Source of the DNA: Flavobacterium sp.
GTDB taxonomy: Bacteria; Bacteroidota; Bacteroidia; Flavobacteriales; Flavobacteriaceae
Direction: 5' to 3'
Assembly (NCBI GenBank): GCA_016714905.1
Contig: JADKBW010000001.1
Span: forward strand, 186,001-250,000
DNA length: 64,000 nucleotides
Shown piece by piece: positions 56,651 through 64,000 of this stretch; within the stretch, counting starts at the first letter, position 1, and each line of letters begins with the position of its first letter. The notes beneath the pieces were generated by a model, which saw only the letters and a list, made by a program, of their open reading frames with translations, was not told the origin of the DNA and searched no databases. The position numbers were made by a program, and so were the translations under genes.

Positions 56651-57186
56651 ATGGAGTTGATTGATATCATTTTGGCGGTTGTTCTTATCTTCGGAATAAT
56701 CAAGGGATTTCTCAACGGTTTTTTCGTAGAACTAGCTTCTTTGATATCGATTATGCTGGGAATTTACCTCGCAATCCGTTTTCTTTTGTTGCTAAATATT
56801 ATTTAGAAAAGGAAGTCTCTTGGGATGCTACGACCATTCAAGTTGCGGCATTTGCAATTACTTTTATTATTGTCATTATTGTAGTTTCAAGTTTAGCAAG
56901 AGCTTTTACATCTATTGCCAATTTTGCCAGTCTTGGCTTTATGAACAACTTTTTGGGGGCGTTTTTAGGGCTGTTGCGTACCATTTTAGTGGTAAGTGTG
57001 TTGCTTAATTTGTTTCAAAAAATAAATTTTGAAAACCGTTTTCTTTCAAAAGAAATGAAAGAAAAATCGACACTTTATCCGATAGTGCAAGAAGTGTCTA
57101 AAAACATTTATCCCGCTATTTCAGCATGGTTTGAAGTATTTCAATCTAAAGAATTTCAATTGGAAAATGATTTGCAGAAAGAATAA
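56651..57186 (+). CDS. CvpA-family membrane protein (frameshifted)
   Basis: Small inner-membrane protein with four helices; the family includes colicin V production protein. The first 50 codons ('MELIDIILAVVLIFGIIKGF') end in a TAG caused by the frame, and the rest continues in another frame from 'KYYLEKEVSW' to 57186. Adding one T in the run near 56780-56783 (cgtttt) restores 178 residues. The segment 'NGFFVELASLISIMLGIYLAI' is the CvpA core. Converges with batE: the stop is immediately next to the batE end. Confidence 0.85.
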
Positions 57187-57930
57187 TTATTTCACAGATT
57201 TAACGGCAGAACTTTCAAGCCAGCATTATGAACAGTAGGTCAATTCTATCTTAACCCAATTTTCTATCGATTCGTGAAGAAACACTTTTGCGCCTTCGTG
57301 TAGCATAAATATATCTGAACTTGAAGATTTTGGTTCGCTTTTTACTTGCACGATTTCTGCAAAAACAATCGCTGGTCTTTCACTTTCAAAGTGCGACTTT
57401 TCGAATATTGCTGCCAAGCCACTTAATAAAATCAGAAAAACAATCATAAACATCCCAATAAAGAAGATTCTTTTCGAAGATGTTAATTGTGAAAAGTAAT
57501 ATCCTATAAAAAACATCAGGAAAAATCCCGAAAATGCAACGGTAATCCAAGCCCAGGTATTGTAGTGGAAAGCGCCTGTAAAGTCTCGTAATAATTTAGC
57601 AAAGCCCACTTTAGGAACCACTTTAATTTCGTCAATCGTCAGTTTGTGGGCAAAGGCTAGGTTATTTTGGATTTCGCTATCATTGGGATTCAAAACCAGC
57701 GCTTTTTCGAAATTATAAATTGCTGGAGCCACCTTGTTGAGTTTATAGTAACAATTGGCCAAATTGAAATAAAGTTCCGCCGATTCCTTTTTAGAATCTA
57801 AAATAGTTTCATAAGCAGCAATCGCTTCTTCGTATTTCCCTTTTTGATAGAGCGCATTTCCTTTTTCAAAACCGCTTTGGGCAAAGAAAAACTGCGAGGT
57901 CAAAAGCAATATATAAAGAGTCTTTTTCAT
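57187..57930 (-). CDS. batE: BatE, TPR protein of the Bat aerotolerance locus (premature stop)
   Basis: Signal peptide 'MKKTLYILLLTSQFFFAQS', three tetratricopeptide repeats ('GNALYQKGKYEEAIAAYETI'), two membrane helices, and a C-terminal SH3-like part 'MLHEGAKVFLHESIENWVKI'. A TAA at 57226 ends the frame after 'ELTYCS', yet the same frame continues 'CWLESSAVKSVK' to the natural stop at 57187. Five codons around the stop (57223-57237) all begin with T where relatives have 'TDGxEGW'. Full length would be 247 residues. Last gene of the bat operon. Confidence 0.85.
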
Positions 57931-57946
57931 TTTCTTACACTGTCAA

Positions 57947-59707
57947 TTATGAGATTTGCTTTTCTAATTCTGAAATAATCGTCACCGCTTTGTCGTAATC
58001 TTGTTGAATCGCTACACTTGATGCTGGCGCATAACGAGCCAATTCACAGTTCTTCGTCAAATCTATAAAGGCGGTCACCGATGCTGCATTACCATTTCTC
58101 GATAATAATAATTCTTGAATAAAATCTTTGCTCATCTCAGAGGTTTCAATTTTAAGCTTAGCTTTTAGAAAGTTATGCATTGCTTTTTCTAGCGCAACAT
58201 AAAACATTTCTTTATTTTGGAGTTGTTGCTTGGCTTCTGACAAGTATTTCTTCGCTAATTTATTAGACAACCTGATTTTATTTCCAGCGACATCTCCATC
58301 GATTGCTTCTTTTTTCTTTTTCACCATAACAATGATTGGTATAATCAACAACGGAAGAAAAGTAAGCACATAAAACAAAGTCGACCCTAAGAAGTCTTTC
58401 TGGTTCATTGCGGTCAGACTCGTTTTTAATTTGATAAACTGAAATTGTTCTCCGGCACTCACTTTCATTTTTGCCACACCGGAATTGGAGGCAACTTCAT
58501 TGCTATCTCCGGTTGATGGACCATCCAAAACATTGATTAAGATTTCAGGTGAAGTAATGGTTTTATACTTTCCTGTTGAAAGGTCGAAATAGCTAAATGA
58601 CATCGGTTTTATCGGATACTTTCCTTTAAATTGTGGGATAATTGTATAGGAATCTGAAATACTTCCGTTCATTCCCGACAATGGTGTATTTACTTTCTCG
58701 TTATGCACAGGGTCATACATTTCAAGTGAATTGGGAACTACTGGTTTTGGGAGCGTAAATAATTTTAAGTTTCCTGTCCCTGATGCCACTACTTTTAGAT
58801 CAAGTGACTCTCCATTTTTTAAGTTGGTTTTGGACGGCGTCACTGAAAAATTGAATCTTCCGACTGCACCTGAAAAATCAATTGGTTTGCCCGCTTCTGG
58901 TAGTGGTTTTACCGTAATGGTCTTGCTTCCTGCTGAGACTCTTTTGTTGTCATTCACCACTTGCACTTGCCCAAAGAAATTTCTTCTGTTTGTCGGTACT
59001 TGCACATCAATATCTAGTGAAAGTGGCTCTATTTCTAGTTTTCCTGACTTCTGTGGATATAAAACTGTTTTTCTCAGCACCACGCAACGATATTTTTCTC
59101 CGTTGTATTTTCCTTCTTCTGCGACCAATTGTTTGATGTCGATGTTTTGACTCCAAAAGTCATTGTACTTCGGCTTGTTGAGTTCGCGCCAGTTGGTGAT
59201 TCCGATATTGTAACTGAAGTACAATTTATATACAACGGTAATTGGTTCATTCACGTATGGATTTCCTTTCGAAATTTCTGCGACCAAGTGAATGGCGTCA
59301 TCAGCTGAGATTTGCGGCTCTTCGTTAGGATCTCGTGGTTGTTGAACTGCAGCGGTTACGTTAATCTTGATTGGATTGGTTTTATAAATCTGACCATTTA
59401 TTTCAACCGCCGCTTGCTTAATGGTTAAAGTCCCTTTTTGCGTCGGTAATAGAAAATAAGAATACGATTTATTAAAAGAACTTCTGCCGTTTACCCATGA
59501 TTGACTCACTTGTTGACTTGGTCCTGCTACGATTCTGAATCCTTCAAAAGAAGGTGGCGAAAAATTATCCCCATCGGCATTCATGGTGAAATCGATGCGC
59601 AATCTTTCGTTTAATCCCAACGTGTTCTTGCTCACTTTGGCTTCAAATTGCACTTGAGCCCAGAGTCCATGGAAACTAATCAAAAGCAGTATTAAATATT
59701 TTTTCAT
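57947..59707 (-). CDS. batD: BatD, oxygen-tolerance protein
   Basis: 586 residues from ATG 59707; the earlier ATG at 59719 adds only four residues. Signal peptide 'MKKYLILLLISFHGLWAQV', BatD repeats of immunoglobulin-like folds ('QVQFEAKVSKNTLGLNERLR'), a C-terminal transmembrane helix 'STLFYVLTFLPLLIIPIIVM' and a cytosolic tail. Proposed to act with the MoxR/VWA proteins of the locus. batC and batE flank it on the same strand. Confidence 0.92.
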   Translation of the reverse strand: MKKYLILLLISFHGLWAQVQFEAKVSKNTLGLNERLRIDFTMNADGDNFSPPSFEGFRIVAGPSQQVSQSWVNGRSSFNKSYSYFLLPTQKGTLTIKQAAVEINGQIYKTNPIKINVTAAVQQPRDPNEEPQISADDAIHLVAEISKGNPYVNEPITVVYKLYFSYNIGITNWRELNKPKYNDFWSQNIDIKQLVAEEGKYNGEKYRCVVLRKTVLYPQKSGKLEIEPLSLDIDVQVPTNRRNFFGQVQVVNDNKRVSAGSKTITVKPLPEAGKPIDFSGAVGRFNFSVTPSKTNLKNGESLDLKVVASGTGNLKLFTLPKPVVPNSLEMYDPVHNEKVNTPLSGMNGSISDSYTIIPQFKGKYPIKPMSFSYFDLSTGKYKTITSPEILINVLDGPSTGDSNEVASNSGVAKMKVSAGEQFQFIKLKTSLTAMNQKDFLGSTLFYVLTFLPLLIIPIIVMVKKKKEAIDGDVAGNKIRLSNKLAKKYLSEAKQQLQNKEMFYVALEKAMHNFLKAKLKIETSEMSKDFIQELLLSRNGNAASVTAFIDLTKNCELARYAPASSVAIQQDYDKAVTIISELEKQIS

Positions 59708-59756
59708 TTCGTTTAGCAATCTTAAAATCTAATAGTCTTATAATCTTGCGGTCTAT

Positions 59757-60488
59757 CTACCAATCTTTCTCCGTTTGTACTGGTTTGCCTTTTACTTTTT
59801 TGGCATTCACTTTATCTTGAATTTTCTTTTCTTCATTATTTACAGCGTCTAGTAGATTCTGCAATCGTTCTTTAGAAATACCGCCAGGTTTTGGTTTTGG
59901 TTCGTTGGGCTGATTGTTTTGTCCTTTATCTTCTTTTTTGTCTTTATCACCCTCTTTTTTGTCGTCTTGCTTGTCTTTGTTTTCGTCTTTTTTCTCGTCC
60001 TTCTTATCCTTTTTCTCGTCTTTTTTATCTTTCTTTTTGTCTTTTTTATCCTCTTTAGGCGGATTGTCTTTCAACATCTTTTTCGCCAGAGCAAAATTAT
60101 ATCTAGTTTCCTCGTCACTTGGATTATTTCGCAAAGCATTCTTGAAAGCTTCAACTGCTTGACTATAATTTTTTTCTTTCATAAACACATTGCCTAAATT
60201 ATGAAAGGCTTGGTGTTTTTGATCTTTCGAATTCGCACTTTCTATCGCCTTCATATAAGAGTTCTTGGCCTCACTGGCTTGATTTTGACGATAAATGGAA
60301 TTCCCCAAGTTGTAACTCGCAGTAGCATTTTTCCGAGTCTTTGACAACGATATTCTATAATCCGCTTCTGCATTGGCGTATTTCTTGGCTTCAAATTCCT
60401 CGTTTGCTTTTGGCAAGTTTTTATCCACTTCCTGAGCCAAAGAAACGGAAGAAATATACAGCAGCATTAATAAAATGAATTGTCTCAT
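59757..60488 (-). CDS. batC: BatC, TPR protein
   Basis: 243 residues, signal peptide 'MRQFILLMLLYISSVSLAQE', two or three tetratricopeptide repeats including 'ASYNLGNSIYRQNQASEAKN' and 'AFHNLGNVFMKEKNYSQAVE', then a Lys/Asp/Glu-rich low-complexity tail of 'KKDKKDEKKD'-type repeats and a short C-terminal motif 'ISKERLQNLLDAVNNEEKKI'. The start overlaps the batB stop by four bases (ATGA). Charged-tail variation is normal for this family. Confidence 0.92.
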   Translation of the reverse strand: MRQFILLMLLYISSVSLAQEVDKNLPKANEEFEAKKYANAEADYRISLSKTRKNATASYNLGNSIYRQNQASEAKNSYMKAIESANSKDQKHQAFHNLGNVFMKEKNYSQAVEAFKNALRNNPSDEETRYNFALAKKMLKDNPPKEDKKDKKKDKKDEKKDKKDEKKDENKDKQDDKKEGDKDKKEDKGQNNQPNEPKPKPGGISKERLQNLLDAVNNEEKKIQDKVNAKKVKGKPVQTEKDW

Positions 60489-61525
60489 GATGCTTTTTCG
60501 TTAAACAAATTCAACTTTGTAATCCAGTTGGTTCTTCTGTCAAGGAAGAAAATATCCATAAACAATAACGCAAAGGCTATCCCTAAAAACCACTGAAACT
60601 GGGATTCGAAATCTGCCATTTGAGTGGCTTCAAATTCTGTTTTTTGAATATTATCTAATGCCTTTTTTACGTATGCGAGTACTTCCTTAGTAGAATTGCC
60701 GCTGACATAACCGCCTTTGGTTGCTTTGGCAATTTCTTTTAGACTTTCTTGATTTAATTTGGTGATGACCACTTCGTTATTGTTATCTCTTTTGAAACTT
60801 TGAACAACACCGTTTTGCTTCATTGGAATCGGACCACCTTTTTCCGTTCCGACACCAATCGTAATAATTTTCATTCCATTCTTATTGGCTTCTGCCGCAG
60901 CGTCGGTTGCTCCTTCAGAATGATCTTCACCATCAGAAATTAATATTAATAATTTACTGGTTTTATTTCCTTTATCGAAATAGGTCGACGACAATTTGAT
61001 GGCGTCATCTAGCGAAGTCCCTTGTGAAGATAGCATTGTAGTATTCATACTTTGCAAAAACATTTTAGACACACTGTAGTCCGTCGTAATGGGCAGAACA
61101 GGAAAAGCACTCCCAGCATACGCTACGATCCCAATTCGATCATTTCCTAACTGATTAATGATTTGCGAAACAATTTGCTTGCTTTTTTCTAATCGATTAG
61201 GAGCAACGTCTTCGGCCAGCATACTTTTGGAAACGTCGATGGCAAAAACAATATCAATGCCCTCGCGCTTGATAGTTTCCATTTTGGTTCCTATTTTTGG
61301 ATTCACTAACCCAAGGATTAAACCAACAAGTGCTAAAATTAATAGAATAAATTTCAATGTAGGCTTAAACACTGACCGCTGTGGACTTAATTTTCGGACC
61401 AATTCTATATCACCAAATTCACGCTGCTTTTTTCTTTTCCAAAATTGCACGTACAAGAACAGCAACACCAATATTGGAATGATGGCCAAAAGATAGAGAT
61501 ACCCTTTTTCTTCTAATTCGTACAT
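60485..61525 (-). CDS. batB: BatB, von Willebrand factor A domain protein
   Basis: 346 residues from ATG 61525, which is placed one base after the batA stop; the upstream in-frame ATG at 61570 would overlap batA and is rejected. N-terminal helices ('LYLLAIIPILVLLFLYVQ'), VWA domain with MIDAS 'VFAIDVSKSMLAED', 'SSQGTSLDDAIKLS' and 'ILISDGEDHSEGA', and a C-terminal helix. Probably forms a membrane complex with BatA. Confidence 0.94.
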   Translation of the reverse strand: MYELEEKGYLYLLAIIPILVLLFLYVQFWKRKKQREFGDIELVRKLSPQRSVFKPTLKFILLILALVGLILGLVNPKIGTKMETIKREGIDIVFAIDVSKSMLAEDVAPNRLEKSKQIVSQIINQLGNDRIGIVAYAGSAFPVLPITTDYSVSKMFLQSMNTTMLSSQGTSLDDAIKLSSTYFDKGNKTSKLLILISDGEDHSEGATDAAAEANKNGMKIITIGVGTEKGGPIPMKQNGVVQSFKRDNNNEVVITKLNQESLKEIAKATKGGYVSGNSTKEVLAYVKKALDNIQKTEFEATQMADFESQFQWFLGIAFALLFMDIFFLDRRTNWITKLNLFNEKAS

Positions 61526-61526
61526 G

Positions 61527-62528
61527 TTAAATAAAACTTTTGAAAATAGTGTTTCGTAATCCGATTTCAATTAGCACAAGCAATCCCGCAATTAGAACTA
61601 ATGGCCGGTATTTCTCGTCATAATCATAGTATTTCAACTCTTCAATTTCAGTGGTTTCTAATTTATTGATCTCATTATATATCTGAACCAATTTAGTATT
61701 GCTGGTCGCTCTAAAATATTTTCCGCCTGTTTTTCGAGCAATGCTTCTCATTAATTTCTCGTCAATCTCAACCTGCATCATGCGGAATAAGAATTGTCCG
61801 TTTGGTGCGATTGCATAAGGGAATTCTGCCATTCCATTAGTTCCAATTCCGATTGTATATACTTTTATTCCGTATTGTTCCGCAATATCTGAAGCAGTTT
61901 CTGGTTCAATAAATCCCGCATTATTCACACCGTCAGTGAGTAGAATAATCACTTTGCTTTTTGCTTTGCTATCTTTCAAACGATTGACTGCTGTGGTCAA
62001 TCCCATTCCGATTCCAGTCCCATCTTGCAGCACATTGTCATATTTGATACTATTTACTGCATCAACAATAATCGCTTTGTCGCTAGTGACCGGTGTTTTG
62101 GTATAAGCTTCCGCTGCATAAACCACCAAGCCTATGCGGTCGTTTGGTCTTTGCGCTACGAAATCCGATGCCACTCTTTTTAGTGCTTCCATTCTGTTTG
62201 GCTTCAAATCTTTGGCAAGCATACTTCCGGAAACATCGACCGCAATTACAATATCAATTCCTTTTGTGGTTTTTGTTTCATTGCTAATATCAACAGTTCT
62301 AGGTCGCGCCATCGCTACAATAACTGCGCTCAAGGCAAGCAAACGCATGACGAACAATATTGGTTGTAATTTTGCCAAAATAGATGGCGTTGATTGAAAT
62401 CCTTGCAATGAACTGATTTTTAAAGTCGGCGCTTGCTGCTTTCTTTTCCACAAATACCAAGTAATTGCTAGCGGAAGCAAAAGAAATAACCAAAAGAAAC
62501 CTGGATTTAAAAACGTAATCTCTTTCAT
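61527..62528 (-). CDS. batA: BatA, von Willebrand factor A domain protein
   Basis: 333 residues. Two N-terminal helices ('GFFWLFLLLPLAITWYLWKR'), VWA domain with MIDAS 'VIAVDVSGSMLAKDLKPNR', 'DGTGIGMGLTTAVNRLK' and 'ILLTDGVNNAGF', then a C-terminal helix 'LVLIAGLLVLIEIGL'. The start overlaps the upstream gene's stop by one base. Part of the moxR-bat locus, linked to oxygen and stress tolerance in Bacteroides; role in this organism inferred. Confidence 0.95.
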   Translation of the reverse strand: MKEITFLNPGFFWLFLLLPLAITWYLWKRKQQAPTLKISSLQGFQSTPSILAKLQPILFVMRLLALSAVIVAMARPRTVDISNETKTTKGIDIVIAVDVSGSMLAKDLKPNRMEALKRVASDFVAQRPNDRIGLVVYAAEAYTKTPVTSDKAIIVDAVNSIKYDNVLQDGTGIGMGLTTAVNRLKDSKAKSKVIILLTDGVNNAGFIEPETASDIAEQYGIKVYTIGIGTNGMAEFPYAIAPNGQFLFRMMQVEIDEKLMRSIARKTGGKYFRATSNTKLVQIYNEINKLETTEIEELKYYDYDEKYRPLVLIAGLLVLIEIGLRNTIFKSFI

Positions 62529-64000
62529 TATTCGCTTACTTTTTTAAGTTCTACCGAATCTAAAATTCGTGATGAAATTTGATTTGCATAGGTATCGCCC
62601 TCTTCGTGTATAATTACAATTTGCTGCAATCCACCATCCTGATGGAATAATAATACTTCATAGTAAAACTTGGTGCTACTCTTTGTTAAACCGTCTACTC
62701 TAGAAAAGCTTCCGTATGCTTTTAGACCTTTGATGCCTTGTTTGGTGTCGAATTCCTCTTGTTTGACGATCATATTTTGAGCACCTTGATTCTCCATAAA
62801 TTGTAATGACCCATCGATTGATTTGACCAAATCTACCTCGCCTTCTTGCTTAAATTTGAAAGTAGAAACCGCAATTTGAAACTTTCCGATCAAACTCCCA
62901 TAGAGAAAGGTCTGCATTTCTTTTATCAAAGCCATACCGTCTTTTGGCATACTTTGAGACAAATCGGTTCGCATGAGAACCATCGGTGTTTCAATCGTTA
63001 CGCTTGGATTTCCATATTCGCTATAAACCCACTCACCTTCCAATAATTCTTTTGAAGCATTGCCTAAAATTACATCTTTCACATAAGTAAATCCTTTGGT
63101 AGTTATCATAAAAGCAAAGGTAAAAACAACGATTCCGAGAAGAATCCCTACAGAAAGTTGGATGCGTTTCTTTCGTTTCTTTAGCAGCTGTAACCGTATT
63201 TGTTCCTGCTTTTGCAATTCGTTGAGTAGTAATTCGTCTTCTTTTTCAACCACGACTGGAATTGATTTGTCAAGAATTACAATGGCCCGTTCAATTTTTT
63301 TACGATCTTCCGTAATTTCGAATTCAAGCGGTCTTGATTTAGCAAATTTTACCAAATCTGCTTGCTGTAAAACATTTTCAAGATTCTTTAACGTATCTGG
63401 TGACAAAGACATTTTTTTCTTTTGTGACGCCTTTCTTAATCCTTCAATTAATTCTGACGTGGTGCTTTCCATTGCAGGAACGTCGATGGCTTCTTCGATG
63501 TAGTTTCGCGCAATGTCTGTCAATTCGCTATAATAAGCCTTTACTTCTCCGCGTTGCCACAATTGCTTTTTCTCTAAAGAATTCAGCAGACTTGTTGCCT
63601 TTTCTATTGGCGTTTTATAAACTTCTTCTTCAATTTTTTTCTTCTGTCTGTTTTTGATAAACCAATAGATGAATGCGCCAATTCCAGAAAGAAGCAAAAG
63701 AATTAATGCCAATTTCCAAATCCAACTTTTGCTTGAATTGACTTCGATAATTGGTTTTATGTCGTATAGTTTCTGTTTTAATGTGTCAACAACCACATTG
63801 TTAACCTCAACGCGAAGACTGTCTGAAAAAAATGGTTTGTTGTTGATTAAAATTGTAAGTCTAGGAATACTGTACTTTCCACTATCAAATTGCGTCAAGC
63901 CATATTTCTTAATCAATTCGTAACGACTGTCTTTTTTTATGGTGTCGATGTCGTAGGACTGAATTACTTCTAATGCGCCGAGAATCTTCGGATTTGGGAA
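62528..64000 (-). CDS. BatD/DUF4381-like membrane protein of the bat operon, 5' end outside window
   Basis: The frame stays open to the right edge: codons beyond 63916 read 'NPKILGALEVIQSYDID' continuously, so the start lies past 64000. Features: N-terminal extracytoplasmic part, a helix 'WIWKLALILLLLSGIGAFIY' and a basic cytosolic stretch with 'QRGEVKAYYSELTDIARNYI' and 'VPAMESTTSELIEGL', which resembles the DUF4381 segment of Bat loci, then a second helix and a long C-terminal part. Usual position between the DUF58 gene and batA. Function unknown. Confidence 0.8.
   Translation of the reverse strand, partial: FPNPKILGALEVIQSYDIDTIKKDSRYELIKKYGLTQFDSGKYSIPRLTILINNKPFFSDSLRVEVNNVVVDTLKQKLYDIKPIIEVNSSKSWIWKLALILLLLSGIGAFIYWFIKNRQKKKIEEEVYKTPIEKATSLLNSLEKKQLWQRGEVKAYYSELTDIARNYIEEAIDVPAMESTTSELIEGLRKASQKKKMSLSPDTLKNLENVLQQADLVKFAKSRPLEFEITEDRKKIERAIVILDKSIPVVVEKEDELLLNELQKQEQIRLQLLKKRKKRIQLSVGILLGIVVFTFAFMITTKGFTYVKDVILGNASKELLEGEWVYSEYGNPSVTIETPMVLMRTDLSQSMPKDGMALIKEMQTFLYGSLIGKFQIAVSTFKFKQEGEVDLVKSIDGSLQFMENQGAQNMIVKQEEFDTKQGIKGLKAYGSFSRVDGLTKSSTKFYYEVLLFHQDGGLQQIVIIHEEGDTYANQISSRILDSVELKKVSE

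Noticed and set aside
59914..60197. Plus-strand Phe/Leu/Ser-rich frames resembling membrane proteins opposite batC
   Set aside because: They are the antisense of the Lys/Asp-rich tail of batC; TTT/CTT runs mimic transmembrane segments.
61526..61570. Longer batB start overlapping batA
   Set aside because: The start at 61525 is spaced one base from the batA stop and begins the conserved helix; the longer form overlaps without adding conserved residues.
1..64000. CRISPR array, phage or insertion sequence
   Set aside because: No regularly spaced direct repeats of 25-40 bases, no transposase, integrase or phage structural gene was seen. The repeats found are dispersed hairpins.

Overview
The window is a chromosomal segment of a low-GC Bacteroidota bacterium, almost certainly a Flavobacterium or close relative. 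The signs are: promoters with the Bacteroidota -7 box TAnnTTTG and few Shine-Dalgarno sequences; a PorZ-type beta-propeller protein with a C-terminal type IX secretion sorting domain; a complete BatABCDE locus; a thrombospondin-type-3/OmpA porin; a fused patatin/outer-membrane-barrel protein; and a homogentisate pathway cluster. No tRNA, rRNA, prophage, insertion sequence or CRISPR array was seen. The content is mostly core metabolism and cell envelope. || Layout: (1) 1-9.3 kb holds the end of an alpha/beta hydrolase and an AddA/AddB-like recombination nuclease pair, split apart by kbl and an OmpA porin. (2) 9.5-14.5 kb holds superoxide dismutase, two tandem small-RNA-like units, then purF, a PfkB kinase, rnhA and purN on the minus strand. 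(3) 14.7-19.1 kb is a plus-strand run of acpP, fabF, rnc, an IPExxxVDY-type protein and pyk. (4) 19.2-25 kb holds dinB, a CYTH protein, rlpA, a membrane protein, pgi and an M23 peptidase. (5) 25-31.3 kb is an aromatic amino acid catabolism block (tryptophan dioxygenase, DUF3108, hppD, hmgA) plus an amino acid permease. (6) 31.4-43.9 kb holds a patatin-barrel protein, uvrC, 5-formyl-THF cyclo-ligase, lspA, a DksA-like regulator, ileS, recO and porZ. (7) 44-54.3 kb holds gdhA, an outer membrane protein, metB, a DinB-fold protein, an ArsC-like protein, an EamA transporter, yicC-gmk-nadD, a YqhD-like dehydrogenase and gpsA. (8) 54.5-64 kb holds pheS, small conserved genes, cvpA and the bat operon, which runs off the right end. 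|| Two kinds of non-coding structure stand out. The first is a dispersed intergenic palindromic element, six copies in 64 kb, whose central stem changes sequence while staying paired. The second is short minus-strand transcription units with Bacteroidota promoter boxes and intrinsic terminators: two tandem 70-nt units at 10.16-10.43 kb and one at 26.77-26.88 kb that encodes a 10-residue aromatic-rich peptide. || At least ten single-copy genes, several of them essential (purF, ileS) or core (purN, uvrC), are broken by one-base changes in homopolymers, and restoring one base restores family length. This looks like residual sequencing error, not gene decay, so these genes are annotated at their full extent with the break noted.
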